Positions 1-8,338 of a DNA stretch of 64,000 bases are shown here, in pieces (within the stretch, counting starts at the first letter, position 1; the number at the start of each line of letters is the position of its first letter). The translations under genes and the position numbers were made by a program. Below the pieces are notes generated by a model. It worked only from the letters and a program-made list of their open reading frames with translations. It ran no database searches and was not told where the DNA came from. Source of the stretch: Palsa-506 sp963836355 (lineage in GTDB: Bacteria; Actinomycetota; Actinomycetes; Streptosporangiales; Streptosporangiaceae); assembly GCA_963836355.1 (NCBI GenBank), contig CAWIJO010000002.1, positions 496,001-560,000 on the forward strand, read 5' to 3'.

Positions 1-2
1 CC

Positions 3-410
3 GACGCCGCCCGCCTGGCCTCCTGGGCCGGCCTGTGCCCGGGCAACCACGAATCCGCCGGCAAACGCCACTCCGGCAGGCGCCGCCACGGCAACCCCCA
101 CCTGCAGCCCGTCCTGGTCGAAACCGCCTGGACCGCAGTCCGCCACGACGGCTACCTCAAGTCCCTCTACCACCGGCACGTCATGAAATGGGGCGGCTAC
201 CGCAGCCCGACCGCGAAAAAGAAAGCCATCATCGTGGTCGCCCACACCCTGCTGGTGATCATCTGGCACGTCCTGGCCACCACCAGACCCTACGACGAGC
301 TCGGCGCTGATTACTTCACCCGCCGCCTGGACCCCGACCGGGAAACCCGGCGCCTGATCGCGAAACTCGAAGCCCTCGGACACCAGGTCAGCCTCCAGCC
401 AGCCGCCTGA
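3..410 (+). pseudogene. IS110-family transposase, C-terminal part (cut by left edge)
   Basis: The reading frame is open from the left edge and ends at 410, giving about 135 residues. It reads like the C-terminal Transposase_20 half of IS110/IS116-type transposases: a 'LASWAGLCPGNHESAGKRHSG' type block at the very start, followed by a basic 'RRHGNPHL' stretch and a helical tail. These enzymes pair an N-terminal RuvC-like DEDD domain with this domain and use a bridge RNA in characterised members. The N-terminal domain lies outside the window, so intactness cannot be judged. The roughly 100 bases after the stop hold no gene and may be the non-coding end of the element. Confidence 0.8.
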
Positions 411-518
411 CCCCCCACTGTCCGCCACGCCCCGAACCCGCGACCACCGGCCGGGGTTCGCTGCCGCGCGCCCAGCTGAGGACCATTCTCGTATCAGGGA
501 TGGCATTGACCATCGCAG

Positions 519-1418
519 GTGGCACACGCCATTACCGGCGGCGCGGGCACCCACGCCGACACCCATGCTGCTGCCGCGCTCGGCCCCATCGGAGGACTGC
601 TGGGCGTCCGAGAGTTCCCGGCCACGGCGGCCGGCTACGGCGGCCTGCTGGACTGGCTGGCCGGGTTCGGGACGGTCTGCCTGGACCGGGATCGAGGGCA
701 CCGGCAGCCACGGCGCCGGCTTGTCCCGCCACGTCACCGCTGCGGGCGTCCGGGTCGTGGAGGTGGATCGTTCCGACCGCCAGGACCGGCGCCGGCAGGG
801 CAAGTCCGACCCGCTGGACGCGGTCAGCGCCGCCCGGGCCGCCCAGTCCGGCCGGGCCCGCGGCGCACCGAAGGGCCGGGACGGCACCGTGGAGGCGATC
901 CGCGCGCTGATGGTCGCCAAGCGCAGCGCCCGCTCCGAGCGAACCCAGACCATCAACCAGGCCCGGGCCCTGGTCCGGACCGGGCCCGATGACCTGCGAG
1001 CCAGGCTCGCCAGGTACACCCCGGCCGCGCTGGTGGCCGAGATGGCGTCGCTGCGGCCCCGGCCCGGCGACGTCGTCGGCTACGCCGTCCGCATCGCGCT
1101 GCGGGAGCTGGGACGGCGCGCTGAATTCCTTGACAGCCAGCTGCAGCGCCTCGATGAGCTCATCGTCCCCCTCGTGACCGCGCACGCCCCCGGGCTTCTC
1201 GCCCTCTACGGGATCGGCCCCAGCACCGCGGCCCTGCTGCTCATCGCAGCCGGAGACCACCCCGAACGGCTGCGCAGCGAAGCCGCCTGGGCGCACCTGC
1301 GCGCCGCCGCGCCCATCCCGGCATCCTCCGGCAAGACCGTCCGCCACCGCCTCAACCCCGGCGGCGACCGCCAGGCCAGCCACGCCCTGTGGCGGATCGC
1401 CTTCACCCGCATGGGCTG
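519..1418 (+). pseudogene. IS110-family transposase, frameshifted and 3'-truncated
   Basis: A second, different IS110-type transposase. The N-terminal portion is read in one frame up to about 690 ('LLDWLAGFGTV'), then the expected 'GIEGTGSHGAGL' DEDD-type block continues in another frame, so there is a frameshift near 690-700. From there the protein runs through 'RSDRQDRRRQGKSDPLDA', a coiled helical region and the 'GIGPSTAALLL' and 'AHLRAAAPIPASSGKT' blocks of the Transposase_20 domain. Similarity stops at about 1418, where the C-terminal 'RIAFTRM' helix is abruptly replaced by the N-terminal part of another transposase. The gene is therefore dead. Confidence 0.8.
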
Positions 1419-1592
1419 GCCGGGGCTCTGGTGGAGGCCGGGTATACGGTGCTGCCAGTCAACCCGGAGCTGGTGTCCCGCCGGCGCGGCCCGGCACGCA
1501 AGAAGGACGACGCGGAGGACGCCCGGATCTGCTGCCTGCTCGCGCTGGACCGGCACGCCGGGCTCCGGCGGCTGATCCCGCACGGGCAGGTC
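1415..1592 (+). pseudogene. IS110-family transposase, N-terminal fragment
   Basis: Directly joined to the preceding element, in a different frame, is about 60 residues typical of the N-terminal DEDD domain of yet another IS110 transposase: 'GLAGALVEAGYTVLPVNPEL', then 'KKDDAEDARICCLLALDRH'. It ends near 1592, where the antisense remnant of a DUF5615 toxin begins. The fragment has neither a start of its own nor a C-terminal domain. The head-to-tail junction suggests recombination between IS110 copies or insertion followed by deletion. Confidence 0.65.
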
Positions 1593-1597
1593 GCCGG

Positions 1598-1842
1598 AGC
1601 GGACTGGTCGGACAGCCGCAGCACGATTATCCCGGCATGGCTGCCCGGCGGGTAAGCGCGGATATCGCCCAGCCCCCGGTCCAAGGTGATCAACACCCGG
1701 CCTTCAGCTGTGGTCACGGCGACCACCCGCGGGTCCGGCGCCCCGGTCAGGCCCTCGTCCGGACGGTGTCCACGTCGTGACCGCGTTTGGCCAGGACAGC
1801 GGTCGCGGAGGCGGGCAGGTTCTCATCCAGCTTGAACTTCAC
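1598..1842 (-). pseudogene. DUF5615 (PIN-like) toxin, frameshifted and truncated
   Basis: Starts with GTG at 1842, overlapping the stop of the DUF433 gene by 3 bases (a GTGA arrangement). The first 32 residues ('KFKLDENLPASATAVLAKRG' then 'HDVDTVR') match the N-terminus of DUF5615, the Mut7-C-like PIN-related toxin family. One base is then missing near 1746: after the shift the frame continues as 'DEGLTGAPDPRVVAV', 'GRVLITLDRGLGDI' and 'GIIVLRLSDQS'. The C-terminal third is replaced by the IS110 fragment at about 1598. The toxin is therefore inactivated twice. Confidence 0.7.
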
Positions 1843-2120
1843 CGGGCGTGCGGCAGCGGGAGCAGTTCCTCACGGGCCAGCGCCGCACCATACGCCGCAG
1901 CCGCTCGCACACCGGCCACGGTCACCACCGGGTACTCGGCGGTGATCTCCTGGGCTGTCATGCCCGCGGCCAGGCAGTCCAGCACCACACTGACCGGCAC
2001 CCGGGTGCCCGCCAGCACCGCCTGCCCGCCCATCACCTGCGGATCCGCAGAGATCAGATCCAGCTGCTCACCCGTCACCACCCCAGTCTGCCCCGTCAAC
2101 GCCCCCACCGCGACCACCAC
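1839..2120 (-). CDS. DUF433-family antitoxin
   Basis: A 93-residue protein with the DUF433 core: 'LISADPQVMGGQAVLAGTRV' then 'PVSVVLDCLAAGMTAQEITA', ending in a helical 'VRAAAAYGAALAREEL' segment. DUF433 proteins are small HTH-like antitoxins usually encoded just before a DUF5615 or PIN toxin, and here the toxin gene follows with a 3-base overlap. An internal GTG about 13 codons in is an alternative start. The antitoxin frame is intact while its toxin is broken, so the pair is probably a dead or antitoxin-only relic. Confidence 0.75.
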   Translation of the reverse strand: MVVAVGALTGQTGVVTGEQLDLISADPQVMGGQAVLAGTRVPVSVVLDCLAAGMTAQEITAEYPVVTVAGVRAAAAYGAALAREELLPLPHAR

Positions 2121-2143
2121 AGCACCTGAAGCACTGCCCGTGG

Positions 2144-2864
2144 TCAGGCTTTCGTGGCGGTGAGGACTATGCAGGGTGACAGAAGGGCCTCATCGGTGGA
2201 CCAGGCGGACGGGTCGCGTGGCATGGGGTAGTCGATCGCGGTGATGATCAGTCCAGCCTCTCGCAGTGCGCTGGCGTAGTCATCTTCGGTCCAGTAGGTG
2301 TCATCGATGACCAGCTCACCGGCTGGTGTAGTGACGATGCATGGCGTGACCTCGCCGCTGCGCAGCTCGCCGGAGACCGGGTAGCTGTAGCTGCGGAAGG
2401 TATGCCCGAACGCCAGCGGGTTCGTCGATTCCACATTGACCGGGCTGCCGGGCCGCAGCGTTCTGGCGACCTCACGGCATATCCCGCTCATCTCGGCGAG
2501 CGTCCGTATCTCGATGAAGACATTCAGGCTGACCGCCCCGTCAACCGACTCGCCCGGCAGCGGTATGACCTCATCAATACGCGTGAATTCAACCCTGGCA
2601 AGCGGCCTGGCGAGCGCCTTTGTCAATCATGTCCGGATCACGGTCTACTCCATAGACGTGCCCGGCGCCGAGCGATCTCAGGAACGCCGCGCTGCGGCCA
2701 GTGCCGCAGCCGAAATCCAGGAAAACCTGGCCCTGAATGTCTCCGAGAGTTAAGCGGACGGCCTCGAATCCGATCTCATACGTCGTACCCTCGATCCCGA
2801 GCGCGCCGTAGAACTCCGCACCACCGGAGGTATAGCTGTACCGGCCGCCGGAATCAGCTCCCAT
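2144..2864 (-). pseudogene. class I SAM-dependent methyltransferase, one frameshift
   Basis: The first half (2864 to about 2600) contains the SAM-binding motif I 'VFLDFGCGTGRSAAFLRSLG' and motif II acidic 'YGVDRDPDMI'. The second half (about 2626 to 2144), in another frame, continues with 'VEFTRIDEVIPLPGESVDGA' and 'LRPGSPVNVES' and a C-terminal substrate region. The two halves join naturally at 'DPDMIDKALARPLARVEF' if one base is changed in number near 2610-2620. The family is the broad Methyltransf_11/25 group; the substrate is unknown. This is either a recent pseudogene or an indel error in the assembly. Confidence 0.7.
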
Positions 2865-3243
2865 GACCACCGCCCTGCCCGGTTTCACACGGCCCCGACG
2901 CTACCCCGCTGCCAAGTACTCATCAGCGACCAAACCCGCTGGTTCCACGATCCCATCGCGCGAGGCAGAACGGGCACAAGTCACGCCGTGTAGCGGCACG
3001 CCAGCCGCTTGGCCCACTCCGCACCCGCCTGATCTGTACGGCGGTGCAGGTTTACCGGGACGCGGTCAGTCCCGTGCAGAACCGGGCGATCTGGCGCTCG
3101 ACCAGTAGCCCCAGCTCACCTGACAGAGGCCTGGTCGTGCCGATGTGCGGAAGAACGGTGATTCGGGTTCCGGCCGGTCTGCCGGATCCTGACTGCAAAT
3201 AATTCGGGTGACCCGGCCCGGCTGAGGGGCGTACGTTCTAGCC
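2865..3243. other. intergenic, no recognisable gene
   Basis: About 380 bases between the methyltransferase start and the GNAT remnant. A short minus-strand stretch around 3070-3190 reads 'TRPLSGELGLLVERQIARF' before a stop and could be the tail of a lost gene, but it is too short to assign. Confidence 0.4.
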
Positions 3244-3590
3244 ATGCCAGGTGGGTACGTGCGCCCGTTCCACGCCGCGATATCCCCGCCGCCGGGGCGC
3301 TTCTGGCGGCACGGCACCGGACCCATCGCCTCAGCTGCCAGCTGTTGTCGCCACGCTACGAGCACGAGTCGGCGGCTGCCGAGGAGGTCGCGGCGGCCTT
3401 CGCGCTGCCAGGCGCCTCCGGGGCGGTGGCCGTGCAGGGCGCGAACATCGCCGGCTTTCTGCTGGGCGCCCCCAAGGCCAGCCCGGTGTGGGGTTCAAAT
3501 GTCTGGGTCGATGCGGCCGGGCAGGCGGTCGCCGAGCCGGAGCTGGTGCGCGACATGTACGGGCTGGCCGCTGCGCCCGTCCGGACCGGG
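3244..3590 (+). pseudogene. GNAT acetyltransferase, N-terminal remnant with frameshift
   Basis: The N-terminus 'MPGGYVRPFHAA' lies in one frame from 3244. The frame then shifts near 3280 and continues as 'DIPAAGALLAARH', 'LLSPRYEHESAAAEEVAAAF', 'GAVAVQGANIAGFLLGAPKA' and 'SPVWGSNVWVDAAGQAV'. This is how actinobacterial two-domain GNAT N-acetyltransferases begin (β1-α1-α2 and the β2-β3 hairpin). It breaks off at about 3590, before the acetyl-CoA-binding motif. The piece cannot be functional. Confidence 0.65.
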
Positions 3591-3713
3591 TCTACGATTT
3601 TACAGACCGCAGTGATCTTCAGCCCTTGCTCGCCTGGATCGGCAGAAGCCGCCGGGCGTCACGGGGACGGGCAGGTGGTCCCTTCGCCTGGGCCCATCCC
3701 GAGGGGGATCTCG

Positions 3714-4076
3714 ATGACGCTCTACATGTACCAGGCCTCCTACACAGCCAAGTCGATGGCGGCCCAGCTCACGGACCCGCACGACCCCATGGAAGCGATC
3801 AGGCCGACCCTGCAGGAGCTGGGAGCCACGATCGTGGTGGCTGGCTTCCCGTTCGGCGAATATGACGTGCTCATCGTGTATGAGGCACCCGATGACGTGA
3901 CCGCCGCCAGCGTCGCGATGGCAGTTGCCGCCGCGGGCGAGGTCAAGTCAGCCAAGACCACGCGACTGCTCAGCGGGCAGGAATGGCTAGAGTCGCTGCG
4001 CAAGCGCAAGATCGTCACCACCCGCAAAGTGCGCCAGCTGGACGACCATCAGCGCCCATTGCCGGAATCCCGGTAG
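3714..4076 (+). CDS. GYD domain protein
   Basis: A 120-residue protein beginning 'MTLYMYQASYTAKSMAAQL' with a strong GAGGGGG ribosome-binding site a few bases upstream, which fixes the start at 3714. 'GFPFGEYDVLIVYEAPDDVT' and 'GEVKSAKTTRLLSGQEWLES' are the hallmark segments of GYD-domain (dimeric α/β barrel-like) proteins. The family has no established reaction; members are small cytoplasmic proteins. A basic C-terminal tail of about 20 residues follows the domain. The frame is open upstream into the GNAT remnant, but that part is unrelated. Confidence 0.85.
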   Translation: MTLYMYQASYTAKSMAAQLTDPHDPMEAIRPTLQELGATIVVAGFPFGEYDVLIVYEAPDDVTAASVAMAVAAAGEVKSAKTTRLLSGQEWLESLRKRKIVTTRKVRQLDDHQRPLPESR

Positions 4077-4247
4077 AACGACGGCAGGTCCACGGGTGCA
4101 ATCACGCAAAAGCCTTCTCAACCACCCCAGTGAGCCACCGGCCCCTTCTGCCGCGATGACGGTCGTTCATGAGATAGCCGATACCGGCTCGTCCGGAAAT
4201 CTGCTTCTGGCGAGCGCCCGGTACGGTTGTGCCTGGCCGGCGAAGGC

Positions 4248-4605
4248 GTGGTCGTCTGGTACAACCCGCGGTGCTCCAAGTGCCAGGACGCAGAGGAACT
4301 TCTGGCCGCGTACGGCGTTCCTGCGCGGGGTGCGCTATCTCGATGACCGGCCGTCCGCGGCGGAGATCGCCCACGTGCTGACCTTGCTCGGTACGGCGGA
4401 TCCGCGCGTGCTGATGCAGACCTCGGAGCCCCGGTACGAGGAATTGGGCTGGCAGACGCAACCGCCGGCGAGCTTATCGATGCAATAGCGAGACATCCCG
4501 AGCTCATCGAGCGGCCCGTCGTCATCTGGGCCGACCGGCCTTCATAGCGCGGCCTCCCGAACTTCTCCTGCCGCTGCTCGGGACCGGCCAGAACCCGGCA
4601 CTGCC
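4248..4605 (+). pseudogene. ArsC/Spx-like arsenate reductase family, multiply frameshifted
   Basis: From a GTG at 4248 the frame reads 'VVVWYNPRCSKCQDAEELLA' with the thioredoxin-fold C-x2-C of ArsC relatives. It then shifts near 4328 to 'VRYLDDRPSAAEIAHVLTLL' and 'RVLMQTSEPRYEELG', again near 4450 to 'ATAGELIDAIARHPELIERP', and once more near 4540 to 'RPPELLLPLL'. At least three indels are needed to restore the protein, so this is a genuinely decaying gene rather than a single sequencing error. Confidence 0.7.
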
Positions 4606-4662
4606 CTGACGGGCCCCGCATCGCAGGCCGCCAAGGCTCGTGCTTCTGCCGCTGGTCGCGTG

Positions 4663-4833
4663 CTAGTTCGGGCCCCTGGGTCGGTAGTCGCCGTCTAGCC
4701 ACTTGAGAAACCGGCCAGTGCGGTCAACATACGTGGTCACCGAGCTTTCCTTCAGGCCTGCCGCGCGCAGCTCGCGCTCGAAACGACGAAGTTCCTCGCG
4801 CAGCTCGTCGACGGTGTAGCGCTGATTGTCCAC
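4663..4833 (-). CDS. small α-helical protein (56 aa), integrase N-domain-like
   Basis: A GTG start at 4833 follows a GGGAG ribosome-binding site 4-5 bases upstream. The 56 residues begin 'DNQRYTVDELREELRRFERE' and contain 'AAGLKESSVTTYVDRTGRFL' and a 'KWLDGDYRPRGPN' end. The pattern (helix, 'LKESSVTTYVDR', 'FLKWL') resembles the SAM-like core-binding domain of tyrosine recombinases, and free-standing proteins of this type are common in actinomycetes. No catalytic domain follows. The function is unknown. It is divergent from the PD-(D/E)XK-like gene at 5012. Confidence 0.65.
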   Translation of the reverse strand: MDNQRYTVDELREELRRFERELRAAGLKESSVTTYVDRTGRFLKWLDGDYRPRGPN

Positions 4834-5011
4834 GACTCCCAGCTCCCTCCCGCGTCACGTGGTGCTCGCGGTCACGCCTTCCCGTCAGGTTCTGGCCAGG
4901 ACACGCCCTCATTTTGCCGTGCAGTACCAGGCATAGTGAGAAGACTGCCGCGAGTCACCGCTCATCCTGGGACAGGCAGAGTGGCTGAACAAGCGCGGCG
5001 TGGAGGATCTC

Positions 5012-5452
5012 ATGCCGATTGAGCGGCTGGCGGAAGGCCAGGCCTTCCACCGGACCGTTCAGTCGGCATTCCTTACCGGGCTCATGGGCGCTTCTGGGTT
5101 CAAGGAACCCCAGTGGCGGCTGATAGCCGGGGGCCGTGGACGCGTTGACTTGGCCATGGAGGTCGACGGCAGCGAGCAGATGCTAGTCATTGTCGAAATC
5201 AAAGGGACCGACTGGGACAAGATCCCTTCGGCCCGCATCATGAGGAACCTGCGCCGTCATCTTCGCCAGCTGCAGGGTTACCTCGACACCGCCATCGAAG
5301 AAATGGAAGCAGGGTATTGGGCTGGCATCGTAGGTAGCCTGCTGTATCCTGCTCGCCCTGCCAGCATTGAGACCGCAGCCACAATCGAGGCCGTTGCAGG
5401 CGAACAGGCGATCATGGTCACCTGGTATAAGGACGTGGACTGGCGCCATTAG
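5012..5452 (+). CDS. small PD-(D/E)XK nuclease-like protein
   Basis: A 146-residue protein. The ATG at 5012 is chosen because GGAGG lies 5-9 bases upstream; a GTG at 5000 is in frame. The core reads 'GGRGRVDLAMEVDGSEQ' followed by 'MLVIVEIKGTDWD', giving D46, E62 and K64, which is the D-x(n)-E-x-K signature of the restriction-endonuclease-like fold on two predicted strands. A helical segment 'IMRNLRRHLRQLQGYLDTAI' and a final strand 'QAIMVTWYKDVDWRH' follow. I cannot name a characterised family. A DNA-cleaving or damaged-nuclease role is an inference from the motif alone. Confidence 0.6.
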   Translation: MPIERLAEGQAFHRTVQSAFLTGLMGASGFKEPQWRLIAGGRGRVDLAMEVDGSEQMLVIVEIKGTDWDKIPSARIMRNLRRHLRQLQGYLDTAIEEMEAGYWAGIVGSLLYPARPASIETAATIEAVAGEQAIMVTWYKDVDWRH

Positions 5453-5801
5453 TTCGTGCACCGGGTCTGACGCGCCGCCGTCGGGAAGCCCTGGTTGCCC
5501 AGCCGAAGCGGCCGACCGACCCATCCGCTTCTGCCGCGATGCGCTCGCCGCCGAGAACCCCGCCGACTGCGGCGCACGTCCCGAACAGCCCGAACCCGGA
5601 GGCGCCAATGTGCAGCACGTTCTTCGCGATAAGCAGGTCGCCCCGGAACCGTCGCGCTGCCGGATCGCTGGCAGCCGGCGTACCAGAAAGTCCTCGAAAG
5701 AAATCCTGGGAGGTGGTGTCGGATCGGCGCAGAGGTGTTCGTAGCAGGGGTGAAAGGCCGCCCCGCTAAGGGTGCACCCGACGGAGAAGGGAACCGCGAT
5801 C
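5453..5801. other. non-coding gap with possible transporter remnant
   Basis: About 350 bases with no convincing gene. On the minus strand, roughly 5640-5510, an unbroken stretch reads 'LLIAKNVLHIGASGFGLFGT' then 'CAAVGGVLGG', which looks like a loop and transmembrane segment of an MFS permease. It has no start, no flanking helices and no proper end, so it is at most a relic. Confidence 0.35.
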
Positions 5802-6425
5802 ATGAAACTGACGACCGTCACGCATGTCTCTGTGGACGGCGTGATGCAAGGACTCGGCGGGCCAGGGGAGGATCGCAGGGGCGGGTTCGAGCGGGGCGGG
5901 TGGGCCCTGCCGCTGTTTGAGAACGACACCGAGGCCGCGACATTTGTCAACCAGGTCTGCCAGCGTTCCGACGCGTTCTTGTTCGGCCGGCGGACCTACG
6001 AGATCTTCGCCGGCTCCTGGGGCTCGATACCCGAGATGATCACGAGCCCGATCGGCGCGGCGCTGAACAGCCGGCCCAAGTACGTCGCATCGACCACGCT
6101 CACCGGCCCGCGGTGGGCGGACACGACCGTCCTGTCCGGTGACGTCGCGGCCGCCGTCCGCGGCCTGAAAGCCAAGCCGGCCGGTGAGGTGCAGGTGCAC
6201 GGCAGCGGCAGCCTGATCCGCTGGCTGCTGGACAACCAGCTGGTCGACGAGATCATCCTGCTCACCTACCCCGTGGTCATCGGCCAGGGCACGCGGCTGT
6301 TCCCCGAGACCGGCCCGGACACCGCGCTTGGCTTGGCCGACTCGCGAGCCACCCCCAGCGGGGTGACGATCGGGGTCTGCCGGCCCGCCGGCCGCCCCAA
6401 GTATGCAACGGCCACGGTCGGCTGA
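5802..6425 (+). CDS. dihydrofolate reductase-like (RibD C-terminal domain) protein
   Basis: A 207-residue protein starting 'MKLTTVTHVSVDGVMQGLGG', with GGAGAAGGG upstream; in-frame codons before 5802 are ignored. The features are those of the RibD_C/YwjB family: the N-terminal strand with 'SVDGVM', 'DAFLFGRRTYEIFAGSW', 'EVQVHGSGSLIRWLLDNQLV' and 'EIILLTYPVVIGQGTRLFPE'. The fold binds NADPH, but the physiological substrate of stand-alone members is not known. The next gene (VOC protein) starts 21 bases downstream on the same strand, suggesting co-transcription. Confidence 0.9.
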   Translation: MKLTTVTHVSVDGVMQGLGGPGEDRRGGFERGGWALPLFENDTEAATFVNQVCQRSDAFLFGRRTYEIFAGSWGSIPEMITSPIGAALNSRPKYVASTTLTGPRWADTTVLSGDVAAAVRGLKAKPAGEVQVHGSGSLIRWLLDNQLVDEIILLTYPVVIGQGTRLFPETGPDTALGLADSRATPSGVTIGVCRPAGRPKYATATVG

Positions 6426-6445
6426 AGCACGTGATGAGGAGAGCG

Positions 6446-6880
6446 ATGGCGGTGGACTTCGAGCTGGAACTGGTGTGGATCCCGGTCTCTGACGTTGACC
6501 GGGCGAAGAGGTTCTACCTGGAGCAGGCGGGCTTCGACCTGCTCGTGGACATCCCGAACGGCCTGCCCGGCCACCGGATCGTGCAGGTGACCCCGCCTGG
6601 GTCAGCGTGCTCGATCGGGTTCGGCACCGGGGTCACCGCCGCCAAGCCCGGCTCGCAGCAGGGGCTGTTCATGGTCGCCGATATTTTTGCTGCCCGCGAC
6701 GAACTGGCCGCCCGGGGCGTGCAGGTCGGCGAGGTGCGGCACATCCTCGACGGCGCATGGGTGCGCGGACCGCACCCGGGCAGGGCGGACTATATGTCGT
6801 TCGCCGAGTTCAGCGACCCCGACGGCAACCGGTGGCTGCTACAAGAACGTCGCGGCCAGCCCGGTACACCCGATCGCTGA
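6446..6880 (+). CDS. VOC (glyoxalase/bleomycin-resistance) family protein
   Basis: A 144-residue βαβββ-type protein: 'VWIPVSDVDRAKRFYLEQAG', 'LFMVADIFAARDELAARGVQ' and the C-terminal 'DYMSFAEFSDPDGNRWLLQE', whose Glu is a usual metal ligand position in VOC proteins. The ATG at 6446 is preferred over GTG 6431 and ATG 6434 because GAGGAG lies directly upstream. It lies 21 bases after the RibD-like gene and is probably co-transcribed. The reaction is unknown. Confidence 0.9.
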   Translation: MAVDFELELVWIPVSDVDRAKRFYLEQAGFDLLVDIPNGLPGHRIVQVTPPGSACSIGFGTGVTAAKPGSQQGLFMVADIFAARDELAARGVQVGEVRHILDGAWVRGPHPGRADYMSFAEFSDPDGNRWLLQERRGQPGTPDR

Positions 6881-6928
6881 CCGAACCCCGCCTTATCAGG
6901 CGATTGAACTCACGTAAGGTCAGAGTCT

Positions 6929-7492
6929 GTGGAGCGCGTCATGCCGCCGGGTGGCTACTCGACGGGCCAGGCCGAGCCCGAGGCGCGATCGGTCCAGGAG
7001 ACCTGCGACCAGGGCCGCCGAGTGACCTTCACCTGGTTCGATCCCCCGTTCCGGCCGGAACCGCCACACGCCAACCAGGCCTACGGCATCTGCTTCACCG
7101 GGACCGGGATGATCGTTCTCGGCGCCTGCGATGCCGGCGGCGAGCGGTACTGGAACCTGCTCGGCGGCGGGGTCGAGCCGGGTGAAACGCTGGAGGACTG
7201 CCTGGTCCGGGAAGTGATGGAGGAAGGCTGCGCCCGCGTCATCGAGAGCCGCTACATCGGTTGCCAGCGCGTTGACGACCCTGAACACCCGGCCAAGCCC
7301 TGGCGCTACTACCAGACCCGCTTCTGGGCCCGGGTCGAACTGCTGCCATGGGACCCGCAGCACGAGGTCGACGAGCGCCGCCTGGTCCGGCCCGAAGACT
7401 TTCTCTTGGCCCTGAGCTGGGGCTCGGCCCCTAGTGCTGCCATCATCTTGAAGGAAGGACTCAAGATCGAGGCCGGGCACAGGCAGAGCTGA
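6929..7492 (+). CDS. NUDIX hydrolase
   Basis: A 187-residue protein with a Nudix box around residues 80-101: G80, E86, R94, E95, E98 and E99 fit the G-x5-E-x7-R-E-x2-E-E pattern that binds the metal and cleaves nucleoside-diphosphate derivatives. The segment after E99 reads 'GCA', so the usual EExG glycine is shifted by one. The preceding strand 'RYWNLLGGGVEPGETLEDC' is typical. About 50 residues precede the domain; ATG 6941 is an alternative start. The substrate cannot be predicted. Confidence 0.85.
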   Translation: MERVMPPGGYSTGQAEPEARSVQETCDQGRRVTFTWFDPPFRPEPPHANQAYGICFTGTGMIVLGACDAGGERYWNLLGGGVEPGETLEDCLVREVMEEGCARVIESRYIGCQRVDDPEHPAKPWRYYQTRFWARVELLPWDPQHEVDERRLVRPEDFLLALSWGSAPSAAIILKEGLKIEAGHRQS

Positions 7493-7640
7493 CGGCCCGG
7501 TGCCTGCGGCGGCACTCCCCAATTGACCCTGTTCGAGGAATGTGCCGGCGGGATGGCAGCGGTGCAGTTGGGACCGGTACACAGGCTCACGTGCAGGTGC
7601 GGGTACGACGTGGCCTCTGCCGGATGCTGCCAGCCGCGCA

Positions 7641-7931
7641 GAAGACGGGCACCTGTCCCTCTGCCCGCCCAAGACAGCCAGCAGCCAGCGCGTGATCGCC
7701 CTTGACCGCACCACCGTCACCGTGCTGCGGCGCCACCACGCCGCCCAGCAGGCCGAGCGCACCGCGACGGGAGACGGCTACCGCGACAGCGGATACGTGT
7801 TCACCGGCCTCAACGGTGACCCGATGGTGCCCGACCGGCTGACCCGCCACTTTCGGCAGCTGTCCGACGAAGCCGGGCTCCCGCCCGTCCGGCTGCACGA
7901 CCTGCGCCACGGCACCGCCACCCTCGCCCAA
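7641..7931 (+). pseudogene. tyrosine recombinase (integrase) remnant
   Basis: About 97 residues of a phage/ICE-type integrase catalytic domain. They include 'CPPKTASSQRVIALD' (the strand with the catalytic Lys region) and 'GYVFTGLNGDPMVPDRLTRH', leading to 'LPPVRLHDLRHGTATLAQ', which contains the box II H-x-L-R-H signature. The frame then leaves the family, so the second His/Trp and the nucleophilic Tyr are missing. The N-terminal core-binding domain and the first catalytic Arg are also absent. It lies about 1 kb left of the first tRNA-derived repeat. Confidence 0.75.
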
Positions 7932-8035
7932 ACCGGCAGAGTTGCCGGAAGGCCTCGCTGACATTCTGGCGTCGCAGTCCGGCGTGTCACTGGCCAGGCA
8001 GACGCTGACCGCAGGTCCCGGGATAATCTGGAGCT

Positions 8036-8338
8036 GTGCTGATCATCCCGGGCGTGGAAGCCGACGAGGCCCGCCTGGCCGCCGTCTGCGACAGGTACGG
8101 GATCGCCGAGCTGAAGGTATTCGGCTCGCGGGCTCGCGGCACGGCACGGCCGGACAGCGATATCGACATTCTCTACACGCTGCGGCCCGGGCGCCGTCTC
8201 GGCTGGGAGATCGAGCAGCTCGCGGACGAGCTTGCGGAGCTGCTCGGCCGCCCGGTCGACCTGGTTTCGGTGCGGGCCCTGCACCCGCTGCTGCGCCCAT
8301 CGGTCCTGGCTGAGGCACGGCCGTTGTATGCAGCGTGA
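8036..8338 (+). CDS. MNT-type nucleotidyltransferase antitoxin (MntA-like)
   Basis: A 100-residue minimal nucleotidyltransferase beginning at GTG 8036. The motif 'VFGSRARGTARPDSDIDILY' (G30-S31 and D42, D44) is the Pol-β-type GS-x(n)-D-x-D site. In HEPN/MNT systems this protein neutralises the partner HEPN RNase; characterised MntA proteins do so by AMPylating the toxin. The stop overlaps the start of the HEPN gene by 11 bases, indicating translational coupling. All catalytic residues visible in the N-terminal half are present. Confidence 0.85.
   Translation: MLIIPGVEADEARLAAVCDRYGIAELKVFGSRARGTARPDSDIDILYTLRPGRRLGWEIEQLADELAELLGRPVDLVSVRALHPLLRPSVLAEARPLYAA

Noticed and set aside
532..1383. 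283-codon minus-strand open frame
   Set aside because: Complement of the IS110 transposase; no recognisable family.
5510..5640. MFS-permease-like stretch on the minus strand
   Set aside because: Only one transmembrane-like segment, no start and no family-length protein; too little to call a gene.
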